Positions 7,699 through 14,546 of a stretch of 20,349 bases of DNA are shown here, one piece after another. Position 1 is the stretch's first letter, and every line of letters begins with the position of its first letter. The stretch is from contig JBGOVA010000059.1 in assembly GCA_041477875.1 (NCBI GenBank), positions 1 to 20,349 on the forward strand. Direction: 5' to 3'. Origin of the DNA: SZUA-430 sp041477875. Lineage in GTDB: Bacteria; Pseudomonadota; Alphaproteobacteria; Micropepsales; Micropepsaceae. Position numbers and translations under genes: made by a program. Below the pieces are notes generated by a model, which worked only from the letters and a program-made list of their open reading frames with translations, made no database searches and was not told the DNA's origin.

Positions 7699-8651
7699 GC
7701 GGCCCATCTTCACGGCTGATCACTCTAGCGATGAACCCGGCGGTCGACGTGTCGACGTCGGTCGGCCATGTCGTTCCTATCCGCAAAATGCGTTGCAAGG
7801 CCGCCAAGCACGATCCCGGAGGCGGCGGCATCAACGTGGCGCGCGTGCTTCGTAGACTCGGCAGCGATGCGCTCGCGATTTACGTCGCTGGCGGCCCGAC
7901 GGGCGAATTGCTGAAGAGCCTCGTCGAGAGAGAAGGCATCCGCGGCCACGTCGTCAAGATGGCGGGCAACACGCGCGAAGATCTGACGGTCTTGGATGAG
8001 AGCACTGGCGAGCAGTACCGGTTTGTCATGGCCGGACCTTCTCTGGGCGAGCGCGAGTGGAAGGCTTGCCTCGATGCGGTCGATTCCTTGAAGGAACCCG
8101 CTTCCTTCATCGTGGCGAGCGGCAGTCTGCCGCCCGATGTGCCCGATGACTTCTACGCAGACGTGGCACGCCGCGCGAAAGGCACGGGCGCACGTATCGT
8201 GCTGGATACGTCTGCCGCGGCGCTTGCGGCTGCGTTAGATGCCGGTGTGTATCTGGTCAAACCAAACTTGGGCGAGTTGCGCACGCTGACGGGTCGCGCG
8301 CTGGAGTCCGAATCGGACCGCGTCGAGGCGTGCCGAGCCCTCGTTGCAAACGGTCGCGCCGAGATCGTCGCTCTGACCATGGCAGAACGCGGTGCTTTGG
8401 TCGTGGCGCATGACCGCGCGTGGCACGTGCCGGCGCCGCAGGTGAGACCCGTCAGCACCGTCGGGGCCGGCGACAGCTTCCTCGCCGCCGTCGTCTGGAG
8501 CCTCGCGTCGGGACACGATCTCGCGGTCGCCGCGCGATATGGCGTGGCGGCTGGGACCGCCGCATTGTTGTCACCTGGAACCGAGCTCTGCCGCCGGGAT
8601 CAAGTTGAACGTCTGTTCCCGCAGATCATCGCGCAGGAGGTCGGTCTGTAG
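7695..8651 (+). CDS. pfkB: PfkB-family sugar-phosphate kinase (probable phosphofructokinase)
   Basis: A 318-residue ribokinase-fold kinase close to E. coli PfkB/LacC/FruK-type enzymes. It would phosphorylate fructose 6-phosphate (or 1-phosphate, or tagatose 6-phosphate) with ATP. Seen: the NPAVD opening (14-18), the GGGGINVAR substrate loop (42-50), VASGSLPP, VKPNLGELRTL, and the C-terminal STVGAGDSFLA signature with the catalytic base Asp260. The exact substrate cannot be settled from sequence; NPAVD plus KPN.GEL fits the 1-phosphofructokinase/PfkB branch. The ATG at 7695 overlaps the copper ATPase stop (ATGA), which implies translational coupling. Much longer readings that start inside the ATPase gene are not needed. 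It ends 10 nt from a convergent gene. Confidence 0.88.
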   Translation: MSGPSSRLITLAMNPAVDVSTSVGHVVPIRKMRCKAAKHDPGGGGINVARVLRRLGSDALAIYVAGGPTGELLKSLVEREGIRGHVVKMAGNTREDLTVLDESTGEQYRFVMAGPSLGEREWKACLDAVDSLKEPASFIVASGSLPPDVPDDFYADVARRAKGTGARIVLDTSAAALAAALDAGVYLVKPNLGELRTLTGRALESESDRVEACRALVANGRAEIVALTMAERGALVVAHDRAWHVPAPQVRPVSTVGAGDSFLAAVVWSLASGHDLAVAARYGVAAGTAALLSPGTELCRRDQVERLFPQIIAQEVGL

Positions 8652-8661
8652 GTCGGCTCGT

Positions 8662-9357
8662 TCAAGCAGTCACCGTGTTCAAGGCTGTAGCCAAACCTGC
8701 AGCAGGCGGTAGTTTTCGAAACGCGACGTAGACGAGCCACGCCGAAACCAGCGCGCCTCCGAAACAGAACACCGAGATGTAGGCGTATTGGAAGAAGGCG
8801 TAGGTGATCACGACGACCAGCGCGACGAGCGCGCCGAAAACCTTGATGTTCCTGTCGGTGGCCAATAAGAGCGGCGCGATAATGATTGCCAAGTAAATCG
8901 CGTATGTCGTGCTCCGGTTCATCAGCCCATCCAGCAATTCCGTGTCCGTGTAGGCAATCGCATAGGGCAGAAACCGTGCTTCGAGCCATCCTTGGTGGAC
9001 GAAGTAGGGAACATACTGAAGGGCGCCGAGCATCGAGCCCACAACCAAGAACACCAGATACGCGCTTCGCCGGCGCTCTGGCTCGACAAAATACACGGAC
9101 AGCGGCACCCAGACCGGCCACGCGATCCACGAAAAGAACATGTAGACGAGCGAGGACGCCTCAACCCAAGCTTGATCGCCGCTGCTGCCAGCGACCCAGA
9201 CGAAACCTTCGGATAATTGTTGAAGCCCGAGCAGAACGGGCAGTGCGCAGATCATGATGTAGCGCTTGTTGACCTTGTAGGCCTGTCGACCCGCGAGGGC
9301 GCCCGCCGGGATGAGCAAGGCCGCAGCCGCAAAACTTGCCTCGGCCGAGAAGCACAT
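8662..9357 (-). CDS. Polytopic membrane protein, DUF6629-like
   Basis: A 231-residue integral membrane protein with about six or seven hydrophobic helices. It starts MCFSAEASFAAAALLIPAG, the hallmark opening of the MCFSA-type (DUF6629-like) membrane family; no biochemical function is known to me. Other visible features are the LLGLQQLSEGFVW helix and a charged loop EPERRR before helix four. I chose the ATG at 9355-9357 because the minus strand has GGGGAGGAAAGCT directly before it; an in-frame start 51 nt further up would run into the promoter. A perfect FNR/FixK palindrome is centred 60.5 nt upstream of this start, so the gene is probably induced at low oxygen. It ends tail to tail with pfkB. 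Confidence 0.8.
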   Translation of the reverse strand: MCFSAEASFAAAALLIPAGALAGRQAYKVNKRYIMICALPVLLGLQQLSEGFVWVAGSSGDQAWVEASSLVYMFFSWIAWPVWVPLSVYFVEPERRRSAYLVFLVVGSMLGALQYVPYFVHQGWLEARFLPYAIAYTDTELLDGLMNRSTTYAIYLAIIIAPLLLATDRNIKVFGALVALVVVITYAFFQYAYISVFCFGGALVSAWLVYVAFRKLPPAAGLATALNTVTA

Positions 9358-9410
9358 AGCTTTCCTCCCCGCGTCGCCGCCCGTCACGGCTGACCTGCGT
9401 TGTAGCATAA

Positions 9411-9424
9411 TTGATGCAGATCAA
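9411..9424. promoter_or_regulatory. Perfect FNR/FixK box between divergent genes
   Basis: TTGATGCAGATCAA is an exact TTGAT-N4-ATCAA palindrome, the FNR/FixK consensus. Its centre is 60.5 nt before the ATG of the minus-strand membrane protein gene. With activation at -41.5 the start of transcription would be near 9376, about 19 nt ahead of that ATG. In the other direction it would start near 9459, upstream of the PEP synthase remnant and the dehydrogenase gene. Confidence 0.8.
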
Positions 9425-9448
9425 GCGTGGTTTTGAGCCATCCTCTAG

Positions 9449-9658
9449 GCTTGCGCAGATTTCCCGCAGCTGACCTTGGGCGTAGACCGTGACTCTGAAT
9501 TCTTGGCGGCGTCGTTTGACGAAGAAGACGAGGCGGTCATGATCCGTAACGTGATCGACAGCGCATATGCCGCGGGCGCCAAGGTCGGTCTGCGCGGCCA
9601 GGCGCACAGTTTCATTGCCGTGAAGCATAGGATCGCGGCCGCGGAACACGCGTCATGA
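9449..9658 (+). pseudogene. ppsA: 3' remnant of a phosphoenolpyruvate synthase gene, with internal deletion
   Basis: In the frame ending at the TGA 9656-9658 the translation runs DFPQLTLGVDRDSEFL, then FDEEDEAV and AAGAKVGLRGQA. This matches the conserved C-terminal region of PEP synthase (NDxTQLTLGxDRDS ... GICGQAPSDHP). After GQA the protein jumps directly to SFIAVKHRIAAAE, which looks like the extreme C-terminus of such enzymes. The intervening roughly 25 residues (PSDHPEFA ... GIDSISxNPD) are missing without loss of frame. Upstream, a TAG at 9446-9448 blocks the frame and nothing recognisable precedes it, so about 90% of the gene is gone. Its stop overlaps the start of the dehydrogenase gene (ATGA), as it would have in an intact operon. 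TTG 9476 is a possible start for a 60-residue peptide, but no ribosome site is seen. Confidence 0.72.
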
Positions 9659-10749
9659 CGATCGTGGTTTTCGAAGCGGAGGAAAGGGAGAGGCTCGGCT
9701 TCAGGGGTCTTGCCGCCTCACACGCGCTGACGTTCGTCCAGGCACCGCTGCGCACTGACAATGCGTCCGCGTATGCTGACGCCGACGTGATCAGCACGTT
9801 CATCTATTCCGATCTCGGCCGAGCCGTGATCGAGAAACTTCCCGCCGTGAAGCTGATCGCGACGCGCTCCACCGGCACCGACCACATCGACGTCGGCTTT
9901 TGCCAAGCAAGAGGGGTTTCCGTCTCGAATGTTCCGACCTATGGCGAGAACACCGTCGCCGAGCATGTGTTCGCTCTCTTGCTGTCGCTCGCCCATCGGT
10001 TGCCCGAAGCTGTCGACCGTGCGCGCTCGGGCCACTTTTCGCCGGCGGGTCTTGAAGGCTTTGATCTCGCGGGCAAGACGATCGGCGTGATCGGCACCGG
10101 CAATATCGGCCGGCACGTCGTCCGCATCGCGAAGGGATTCGCGATGGACGTGGTCGCGTTCGATGTGAAGCCCGACCGCGCTTTCGCGCGCGACGCGGGC
10201 TTTAGCTATCTCAGCTTCGACGAGTTATTGGCGGTGTCGGACGTCATTTCCTTGCATGTGCCGGCGACGCAGCGCACGCACCATCTCCTGTCGGCGGACG
10301 CGTTCGCGCGAATGAAGACCAAAGCCGTCGTCATCAACACGGCGCGCGGAAGTCTGATCGACGCCCACGCGTTGATCATGGCGCTTCGCTCGGGAAAGCT
10401 CGCAGGCGCGGGCCTCGACGTCTTGCCCGATGAGCCGTTGATCAGGGAGGAGGCCGAACTGATCTGCTCGGTCTTTTCCGGCGAGCACGACTTGCGCGAT
10501 GTCGTGGCGGATCACATTTTGCTTCATATGCCGAACGTAGTCATCACGCCACACAGCGCCTTCAACACGCGCGAGGCGGTGCTGCGCATCGTCGAAACGA
10601 CGGTTGCTAACATCGAAGCGTTCGTCCGAGGTGGCGCGCAAAATGTCGTTGCCGGCCCGCCACAGAGTTCCCAACACCCCCTCGAAAACGCAAGAGCCCC
10701 AAGTCGGCGCGTTGAGGGTGGCGACAGCAGTTCTCGCCGGCGCAGTTAG
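9655..10749 (+). CDS. D-isomer-specific 2-hydroxyacid dehydrogenase (probable D-lactate dehydrogenase)
   Basis: A 364-residue NAD-dependent D-2-hydroxyacid dehydrogenase, most likely reducing pyruvate to D-lactate in fermentation; related 2-oxoacids are possible. Visible parts are the substrate-domain motif RSTGTDHID, NVPTYGENTVAEHVFALLL, the NAD-binding GTGNIG (147-152), catalytic Arg231 in NTARGSLID, Glu260 in DVLPDEPL and His300 in ITPHSAFNTREA. The long EAELICSVFSGEHDLRDVVAD insert after Glu260 is typical of D-lactate dehydrogenases. The family usually ends near residue 337; here about 27 further residues, rich in Ser and Arg, form an unusual tail. The ATG overlaps the stop of the PEP synthase remnant and has only a weak ribosome site, so coupling to upstream translation may have mattered. 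The perfect FNR/FixK box lies about 240 nt upstream. Confidence 0.88.
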   Translation: MTIVVFEAEERERLGFRGLAASHALTFVQAPLRTDNASAYADADVISTFIYSDLGRAVIEKLPAVKLIATRSTGTDHIDVGFCQARGVSVSNVPTYGENTVAEHVFALLLSLAHRLPEAVDRARSGHFSPAGLEGFDLAGKTIGVIGTGNIGRHVVRIAKGFAMDVVAFDVKPDRAFARDAGFSYLSFDELLAVSDVISLHVPATQRTHHLLSADAFARMKTKAVVINTARGSLIDAHALIMALRSGKLAGAGLDVLPDEPLIREEAELICSVFSGEHDLRDVVADHILLHMPNVVITPHSAFNTREAVLRIVETTVANIEAFVRGGAQNVVAGPPQSSQHPLENARAPSRRVEGGDSSSRRRS

Positions 10750-10771
10750 ACCATTTGGAAAGAGGTGACAC

Positions 10772-11349
10772 ATGAGAATTCTGACTTCAGCGATACTCGC
10801 TATTGGCTTTGTCGGCATTGCCTTCGCACAGCCCCCGGGGAAGCCTGGCGCCGATCCGCATCATCCGTCCGCGACTGTCGACACACAGGACGTGGGCCCC
10901 GGAATGATGGGTATGGTGCAGATGATGTCGGGCATGAACTGCTCGATGATGGGCGGGTACCAGAGGGGTCGCTGGCCTTTCTTAAAACGGAATTGAAGAT
11001 CACTCAGGCGCAAAGCGCCGCGTTTGACGCCTTCGCCGCGGCCTACAGAGAGTTTGCCGCCTCGCGCCAACAGATGATGAGCACAAGTGGCCAAATGATG
11101 GGGCCGGGGTTCGGCGGGATGGGTGCGGGACCTGGGATGGGCGGCCAGAAGTTGGGCGATCGCGGTCCGGCTGCGATGCCGTATCCCGAGCGCATGAGTT
11201 CTCGCATGCAAATGATGGAGGGACGCCTCGCGGCAATGAAGAAGCTGCAGGAAGCCGTCCGACCGTTCTATGCGGCGTTGAGTTCCGAGCAGAAAAAGAC
11301 GGCCGATCAGCTTTTGCCTATGTTCACGATGATGGGTGGAATGATGTGA
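10772..11349 (+). pseudogene. Met-rich periplasmic Spy/CpxP-like (LTXXQ) protein, frameshifted
   Basis: The first frame starts at ATG 10772 (GAGG at 10762-10765). It encodes a signal peptide (MRILTSAILAIGFVGIAFAQ) and a Met-rich stretch (MMGMVQMMSGMNCSMMGGY), then ends at 10994-10996 after unrelated residues. The continuation is in the -1 frame from about 10963: EGSLAFLKTELKITQAQ, a helical LTXXQ-type region, and further Met-rich segments to the stop at 11347-11349. Joined, the two make a protein of about 190 residues like the Spy/CpxP-type periplasmic proteins found near copper genes. Loss of one G in the cag-gag-ggg region near 10961-10968 would explain the break. It may be a real mutation, a sequencing error or, less likely, programmed frameshifting. 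The in-frame GTG at 10765 gives a meaningless N-terminus in the second frame. Confidence 0.75.
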
Positions 11350-11487
11350 CGGGCGGTGGTGCGTAGGCACGAGCGAGGCGGCTTCCCACGGCTCGTTGCG
11401 TAAGACGAGAAACTGCAAGCGCCTCAACTCGTGGCCCTTGTCACCGCTGACGCACGATACGTGTGATGGCAGGAGGCGATGTTTCTC
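11350..11487. other. Intergenic stretch before the phosphorylase gene
   Basis: 138 nt between the Spy-like gene and the phosphorylase. Apart from the AGGAGG at 11471-11476 I see no FixK-type 14-mer, no clear -35/-10 pair and no terminator hairpin with a T-run. Confidence 0.4.
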
Positions 11488-13191
11488 ATGACGTTGCTCG
11501 ATCCCTTCGTTCCGAGAACGCACATTGCCTATTTCTCGATGGAAATCGCGATTCGGCCGGAGATGCACACGTATGCTGGCGGCCTGGGGATTCTCGCGGG
11601 GGACACCGTGCGCTCATCTGCGGATCTCGAGCTTCGTATGGTGTTTGTTACGCTCGTCAGTCGCGCGGGCTATTTTCGCCAAAAGATCGACAGCGATGGA
11701 AGGCAAACCGAGGAACCAGATTGGTGGGAACCGTCAAAGTGGTGTCAGCCTCTCGACGCCATGGTGGGCGTGCCAATCGGAGGACGGACAGTTTGGCTGC
11801 GACCCTGGCTCTACATCCACAGCTGTCCGCATGGCCACCAAATCCCAGTGTTACTACTCGACACCGATCTTGAGCAGAACACCAGCGAAGACCGCGCGCT
11901 CTCGCACTATCTGTACGGCGGCGATGAGGCATATCGGCTCAGGCAGGAAATCGTTCTCGGGATCGGCGGTGTTCGGATGTTGCGTGCGCTCGGCTTCGAC
12001 ATCCAGACATACCATCTTAATGAAGGTCATGCGGCACTCCTGACACTGGATCTACTCAAGCGATACAGCGAACCGTCAGACGGGCGGGACTTGCAAGAGC
12101 CTCTGTACGACCTCGCGACGGTGCGCCGACAGTGCGTATTCACAACGCATACACCCGTCGAGGTCGGCCACGATCAGTTTCCGTACGATCTGGCAGAGCA
12201 ATTGTTGCGGGATGATTTGCCGCCGCGCGATGAACTACGCCGGCTTGCAGGTCATGACCGGCTCAACACGACACAACTGGCGCTAAATCTTTCAGGTTAC
12301 GTCAATGGCGTCGCGCGCCGCCACGCACACACGACCGAAGCGATGTTCCCCGGTTATCGGATACGTGCCATCACGAACGGCGTCCACGCTGGTACCTGGA
12401 CCCATCAGGCCTTTGCGCGTTTGTATCACGAACATATTCCGCATTGGTGGCACGAGCCGGAACTTCTGGTGCGCGTACTGCAGCTGCCTGACGACGACAT
12501 CTGGCGCTGCCATTGCGCGGCCAAGCTTGACCTTCTTAAGAGCGTAAAGGAAATCACCGGGCAATCTCTTGATCCCGATGTTCCGGTGCTCGGTTTCGCG
12601 CGCCGCATGACGGGATACAAACGACCAACATTGTTGTTCAGAGATATTGATCGTCTGGCAGCACTGGCCACGCGCCATCCCTTTCAAATCGTGCTGGCGG
12701 GGAAGGCGCATCCGCGAGATGGCGAAGGCAAGGAGGCGATCCGGCGGCTTCATCAGATGATTGATCGCCTGAGGGGCAGGATTACGTGCGTCTTTCTCCC
12801 CGGATACGATATGGACGTCGCGAGAACCGTGATCGCGGGTTGTGACATCTGGCTAAACACGCCGCTGCCACCTCACGAAGCTTCGGGCACCAGCGGAATG
12901 AAGGGAGCGCTTAACGGAGTTCTCAACGTAAGCGTGCTTGATGGCTGGTGGACAGAGGCTTGCATCGAGAATGTGACGGGCTGGTCCATTGGATCGGATG
13001 GTGACGACGGGCTCGATGAACACCACGCAGCAGCGCTGTACAACAAGCTTGCCGACCCTGTGTTGCCGACCTACTACCAACAGCCGGCGCAATGGCGCTG
13101 GATGATGAAGCAGTCTATCGGACACATCGGTTACCACTTCAACAGCCAGCGCATGGTGCGGCGCTACGCGGCAGAGGCATACTTGCGATAG
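11488..13191 (+). CDS. glgP: Short-form alpha-glucan (maltodextrin/glycogen) phosphorylase, GT35
   Basis: A 567-residue alpha-glucan phosphorylase of the short bacterial/archaeal class, releasing glucose 1-phosphate from glycogen or maltodextrin with phosphate. Seen: HIAYFSMEIAI and TYAGGLGILAGDT near the start, YHLNEGHAALLTL, TTHTPVEVGHDQF, ITNGVHAGTW, GFARRMTGYKRP, and EASGTSGMKGALNG containing the pyridoxal-phosphate lysine (codon 12901-12903; residue 472 from this start). AGGAGG is at 11471-11476. That leaves 11 nt to ATG 11488 but only 2 nt to the in-frame ATG 11479, so I prefer 11488; the alternative adds three residues. The gene stands alone, about 138 nt after the Spy-like gene, and no FixK box was found before it. 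Its product would feed the PfkB/GAPDH route with hexose phosphate. Confidence 0.9.
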   Translation: MTLLDPFVPRTHIAYFSMEIAIRPEMHTYAGGLGILAGDTVRSSADLELRMVFVTLVSRAGYFRQKIDSDGRQTEEPDWWEPSKWCQPLDAMVGVPIGGRTVWLRPWLYIHSCPHGHQIPVLLLDTDLEQNTSEDRALSHYLYGGDEAYRLRQEIVLGIGGVRMLRALGFDIQTYHLNEGHAALLTLDLLKRYSEPSDGRDLQEPLYDLATVRRQCVFTTHTPVEVGHDQFPYDLAEQLLRDDLPPRDELRRLAGHDRLNTTQLALNLSGYVNGVARRHAHTTEAMFPGYRIRAITNGVHAGTWTHQAFARLYHEHIPHWWHEPELLVRVLQLPDDDIWRCHCAAKLDLLKSVKEITGQSLDPDVPVLGFARRMTGYKRPTLLFRDIDRLAALATRHPFQIVLAGKAHPRDGEGKEAIRRLHQMIDRLRGRITCVFLPGYDMDVARTVIAGCDIWLNTPLPPHEASGTSGMKGALNGVLNVSVLDGWWTEACIENVTGWSIGSDGDDGLDEHHAAALYNKLADPVLPTYYQQPAQWRWMMKQSIGHIGYHFNSQRMVRRYAAEAYLR

Positions 13192-13215
13192 ATGGCGGCG
13201 CCGCCCAAACAGACC

Positions 13216-13244
13216 CTGTCTTCGACAGCGACGTTATTCGTCGC
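13216..13244. terminator. Two adjacent hairpins between convergent genes (possible bidirectional terminator)
   Basis: CTGTC-TTC-GACAG (13216-13228) is followed immediately by GCGACG-TTATT-CGTCGC (13228-13244). They lie between the phosphorylase stop and the convergent minus-strand gene. Neither is followed by a good T-run on either strand, so termination is a guess from position and structure. Confidence 0.35.
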
Positions 13245-13255
13245 AGAGTCGCCAC

Positions 13256-13753
13256 TCAAGTCTCGTAACTGAATTCAACAACGGTCGGCCTCGCCTGCCG
13301 TGTCGTCTTGATATCAAGATGAATTGTGAACCTATCCCGACCCTCGAACGGGAAATAGCCGCCAAACGTCTGAGCGCCCGCGATATCCATCGGCTCGAGT
13401 TTTTTCGTTGTCCGGCCGATGTGACCTACGCCCTCGACCGTTGCCGTGATCTCGGCATCCACAATGCGTTCAAAAGTCCTGGCATCGAACAGAGCCACGA
13501 CAATGTGGCGTTGGATCGAGCTGCGTGGCGGACCGCCATGCATGGTGGATTCCGGATGTCCTTGCGGGTGGCCGCGCACGATCGCCGCTGGCATGACGCC
13601 GAGATAGACGGAAATGCCGTCTGCGGTCCTCACAAAAGGATCGGTGTCCAACGGCGCGCTGCTGGCGACATTCAAAGCCAACGCCAAGACCAAGAACAGC
13701 CCCAAGGATAAAGCGATCGCGAGGTGGTGATACGATCCAAGCACGGGGCGCAT
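13256..13753 (-). CDS. Membrane-anchored or secreted periplasmic protein of unknown function
   Basis: A 165-residue protein with one hydrophobic N-terminal segment (about residues 8-30, YHHLAIALSLGLFLVLALAL), followed by a soluble domain presumably in the periplasm. The domain contains YLGVMPAAIVRGHP, a His-rich HPQGHPESTMHGG loop and an immunoglobulin-like beta pattern (HIVVALFDARTFERIVDAEITATV; KLEPMDIAGAQTFGGYF). I recall similar hypothetical proteins in other Proteobacteria but can name no function. The His/Met loop could bind copper; that is inference. ATG 13753 is chosen because GGAGG lies 5 nt upstream on the minus strand. The in-frame ATG at 13765 has no ribosome site. An FNR/FixK-type box is centred 61.5 nt upstream, predicting low-oxygen induction. 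Confidence 0.72.
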   Translation of the reverse strand: MRPVLGSYHHLAIALSLGLFLVLALALNVASSAPLDTDPFVRTADGISVYLGVMPAAIVRGHPQGHPESTMHGGPPRSSIQRHIVVALFDARTFERIVDAEITATVEGVGHIGRTTKKLEPMDIAGAQTFGGYFPFEGRDRFTIHLDIKTTRQARPTVVEFSYET

Positions 13754-13807
13754 CGGTGCCTCCATGAGACGAACGCGCCCTTGTCACACAAAAGTGGCAG
13801 ATCTTCC

Positions 13808-13821
13808 TTGAGGCAGATCAA
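13808..13821. promoter_or_regulatory. FNR/FixK-type box upstream of the small periplasmic protein gene
   Basis: TTGAGGCAGATCAA matches TTGA-N6-TCAA exactly and has nine of the ten bases of TTGAT-N4-ATCAA. Its centre is 61.5 nt before the minus-strand ATG at 13753, nearly the same spacing as at the membrane-protein gene at 9357. Confidence 0.7.
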
Positions 13822-13853
13822 GCCTGACTGACCATGCCGGGATCGCCAGAGCG

Positions 13854-14324
13854 CTACTTCTTGGCGGCTCGCGACGACCAGTGGATATGCACAATGCGCC
13901 AGCCGCCTGGCGTTTGACGCAGCACCATCGTTTCCAGCGTGACGGAGTCGACCGGCTTTCCTTTGGAACTTCCCGAGATGCGTCCTTCGGTCGTCACGTA
14001 AGCGAGCTCGCCGAGCATTGTCCCGGTTCGCGCCGTCTGCTCGCTCGTGGTCGCGGCCGAAAACGCAAGATCGCTCTCCAGGTGATGCGCGGCGTACTCA
14101 GCCTTGGAACGCTCGACCCAGCCTTGCTCGTAAATTTGAACGTTATCGTCCAGAAGCGCCTGCGCAGCGGCACCGTCGCCCTTCGCCAGCGCCTCGTGAA
14201 ACGTGTTAGCGATTTCTGCGACGTCCTTAGGCGCTGACCCAGCTGGAGACGGTGGTGCATTCTCGTGAGCGAAGGCGAGGCCTGTCGAAAGCAAGGCAAA
14301 TAGTGTTGCCGCAACAAACTTCAT
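13854..14324 (-). CDS. Exported SnoaL/NTF2-like protein (DUF4440 type)
   Basis: A 156-residue protein with a clear signal peptide (MKFVAATLFALLSTGLAFAHE, cleavage likely after AFA). A cone-shaped NTF2/SnoaL-like domain follows: DVAEIANTFHEALAKGDGAAA, LLDDNVQIYEQGW, HLESDLAF, VTLETMVLRQTPGGWRIVHIHWSS. Such domains bind small ligands or act as hydrolases or isomerases, and the substrate cannot be told here. The start ATG 14324 is supported by AGGGG 7 nt upstream on the minus strand; ATG 14330 would leave too little space. No FixK box is seen before it. The same strand carries the outer-membrane protein remnant just upstream, so this may be the surviving last gene of an older operon. Confidence 0.8.
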   Translation of the reverse strand: MKFVAATLFALLSTGLAFAHENAPPSPAGSAPKDVAEIANTFHEALAKGDGAAAQALLDDNVQIYEQGWVERSKAEYAAHHLESDLAFSAATTSEQTARTGTMLGELAYVTTEGRISGSSKGKPVDSVTLETMVLRQTPGGWRIVHIHWSSRAAKK

Positions 14325-14371
14325 GATCATTCCCCTGGGCGAGCCCGCGCTAGGCGCGCCCGGTCCGACAT

Positions 14372-14546
14372 TCAATTCGATGCCGCCAGGCGCACAAAGA
14401 CCATAGCGCCGTCCGGATCGCCATCGTAGGCTCGGCTCGAGCGCGTTCGGGACGAAATTCACGCTGTAGAGGGCGCCAATGCCGAAGCGCAGTGTCTCGG
14501 CGACCTGAAAGTCGCGTATCGCGCCCGCAATCTCGACAGCCCCGCT
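14372..14546 (-). pseudogene. 3' remnant of an outer-membrane protein gene, frameshifted
   Basis: On the minus strand the frame from about 14546 reads VEIAGAIRDFQVAETLRF, then GIGALYSVNFVPNALEP. This resembles the last strands of a beta-barrel protein family whose members end in patterns like FGVGAL..., LPSALDPAYG and a final FVRLK. At about 14430 the frame shifts. With one extra base removed the ending continues YDGDPDGAMVFVRLAASN and stops at 14372-14374. Upstream of about 14546 the similarity is lost, and a TAG follows at 14610-14612. So only about 55 C-terminal residues remain, broken by a probable 1-nt insertion. The family assignment comes from memory of similar hypothetical proteins and is moderate. 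Confidence 0.5.

Noticed and set aside
6580..7713. A 377-codon open frame antisense to the copper ATPase gene
   Set aside because: It lies opposite the phosphorylation and ATP-binding domains of an unmistakable P-type ATPase; its protein has no family pattern.
10765..10963. GTG 10765 as the start of a complete 194-residue protein
   Set aside because: The N-terminal 65 residues in that frame are Arg/Cys-rich nonsense, while the other frame has a textbook signal peptide and a good ribosome site. A frameshift explains the locus better.
11410..11445. TTGCG...GCAAG pair upstream of the phosphorylase as a possible FixK box
   Set aside because: The half-sites are too far apart for the 14-nt FixK/FNR spacing.
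13192..13206. GGCGGCGCCGCC palindrome after the phosphorylase gene
   Set aside because: It has no loop and no T-run, and GC-rich palindromes of this kind are common in such DNA.
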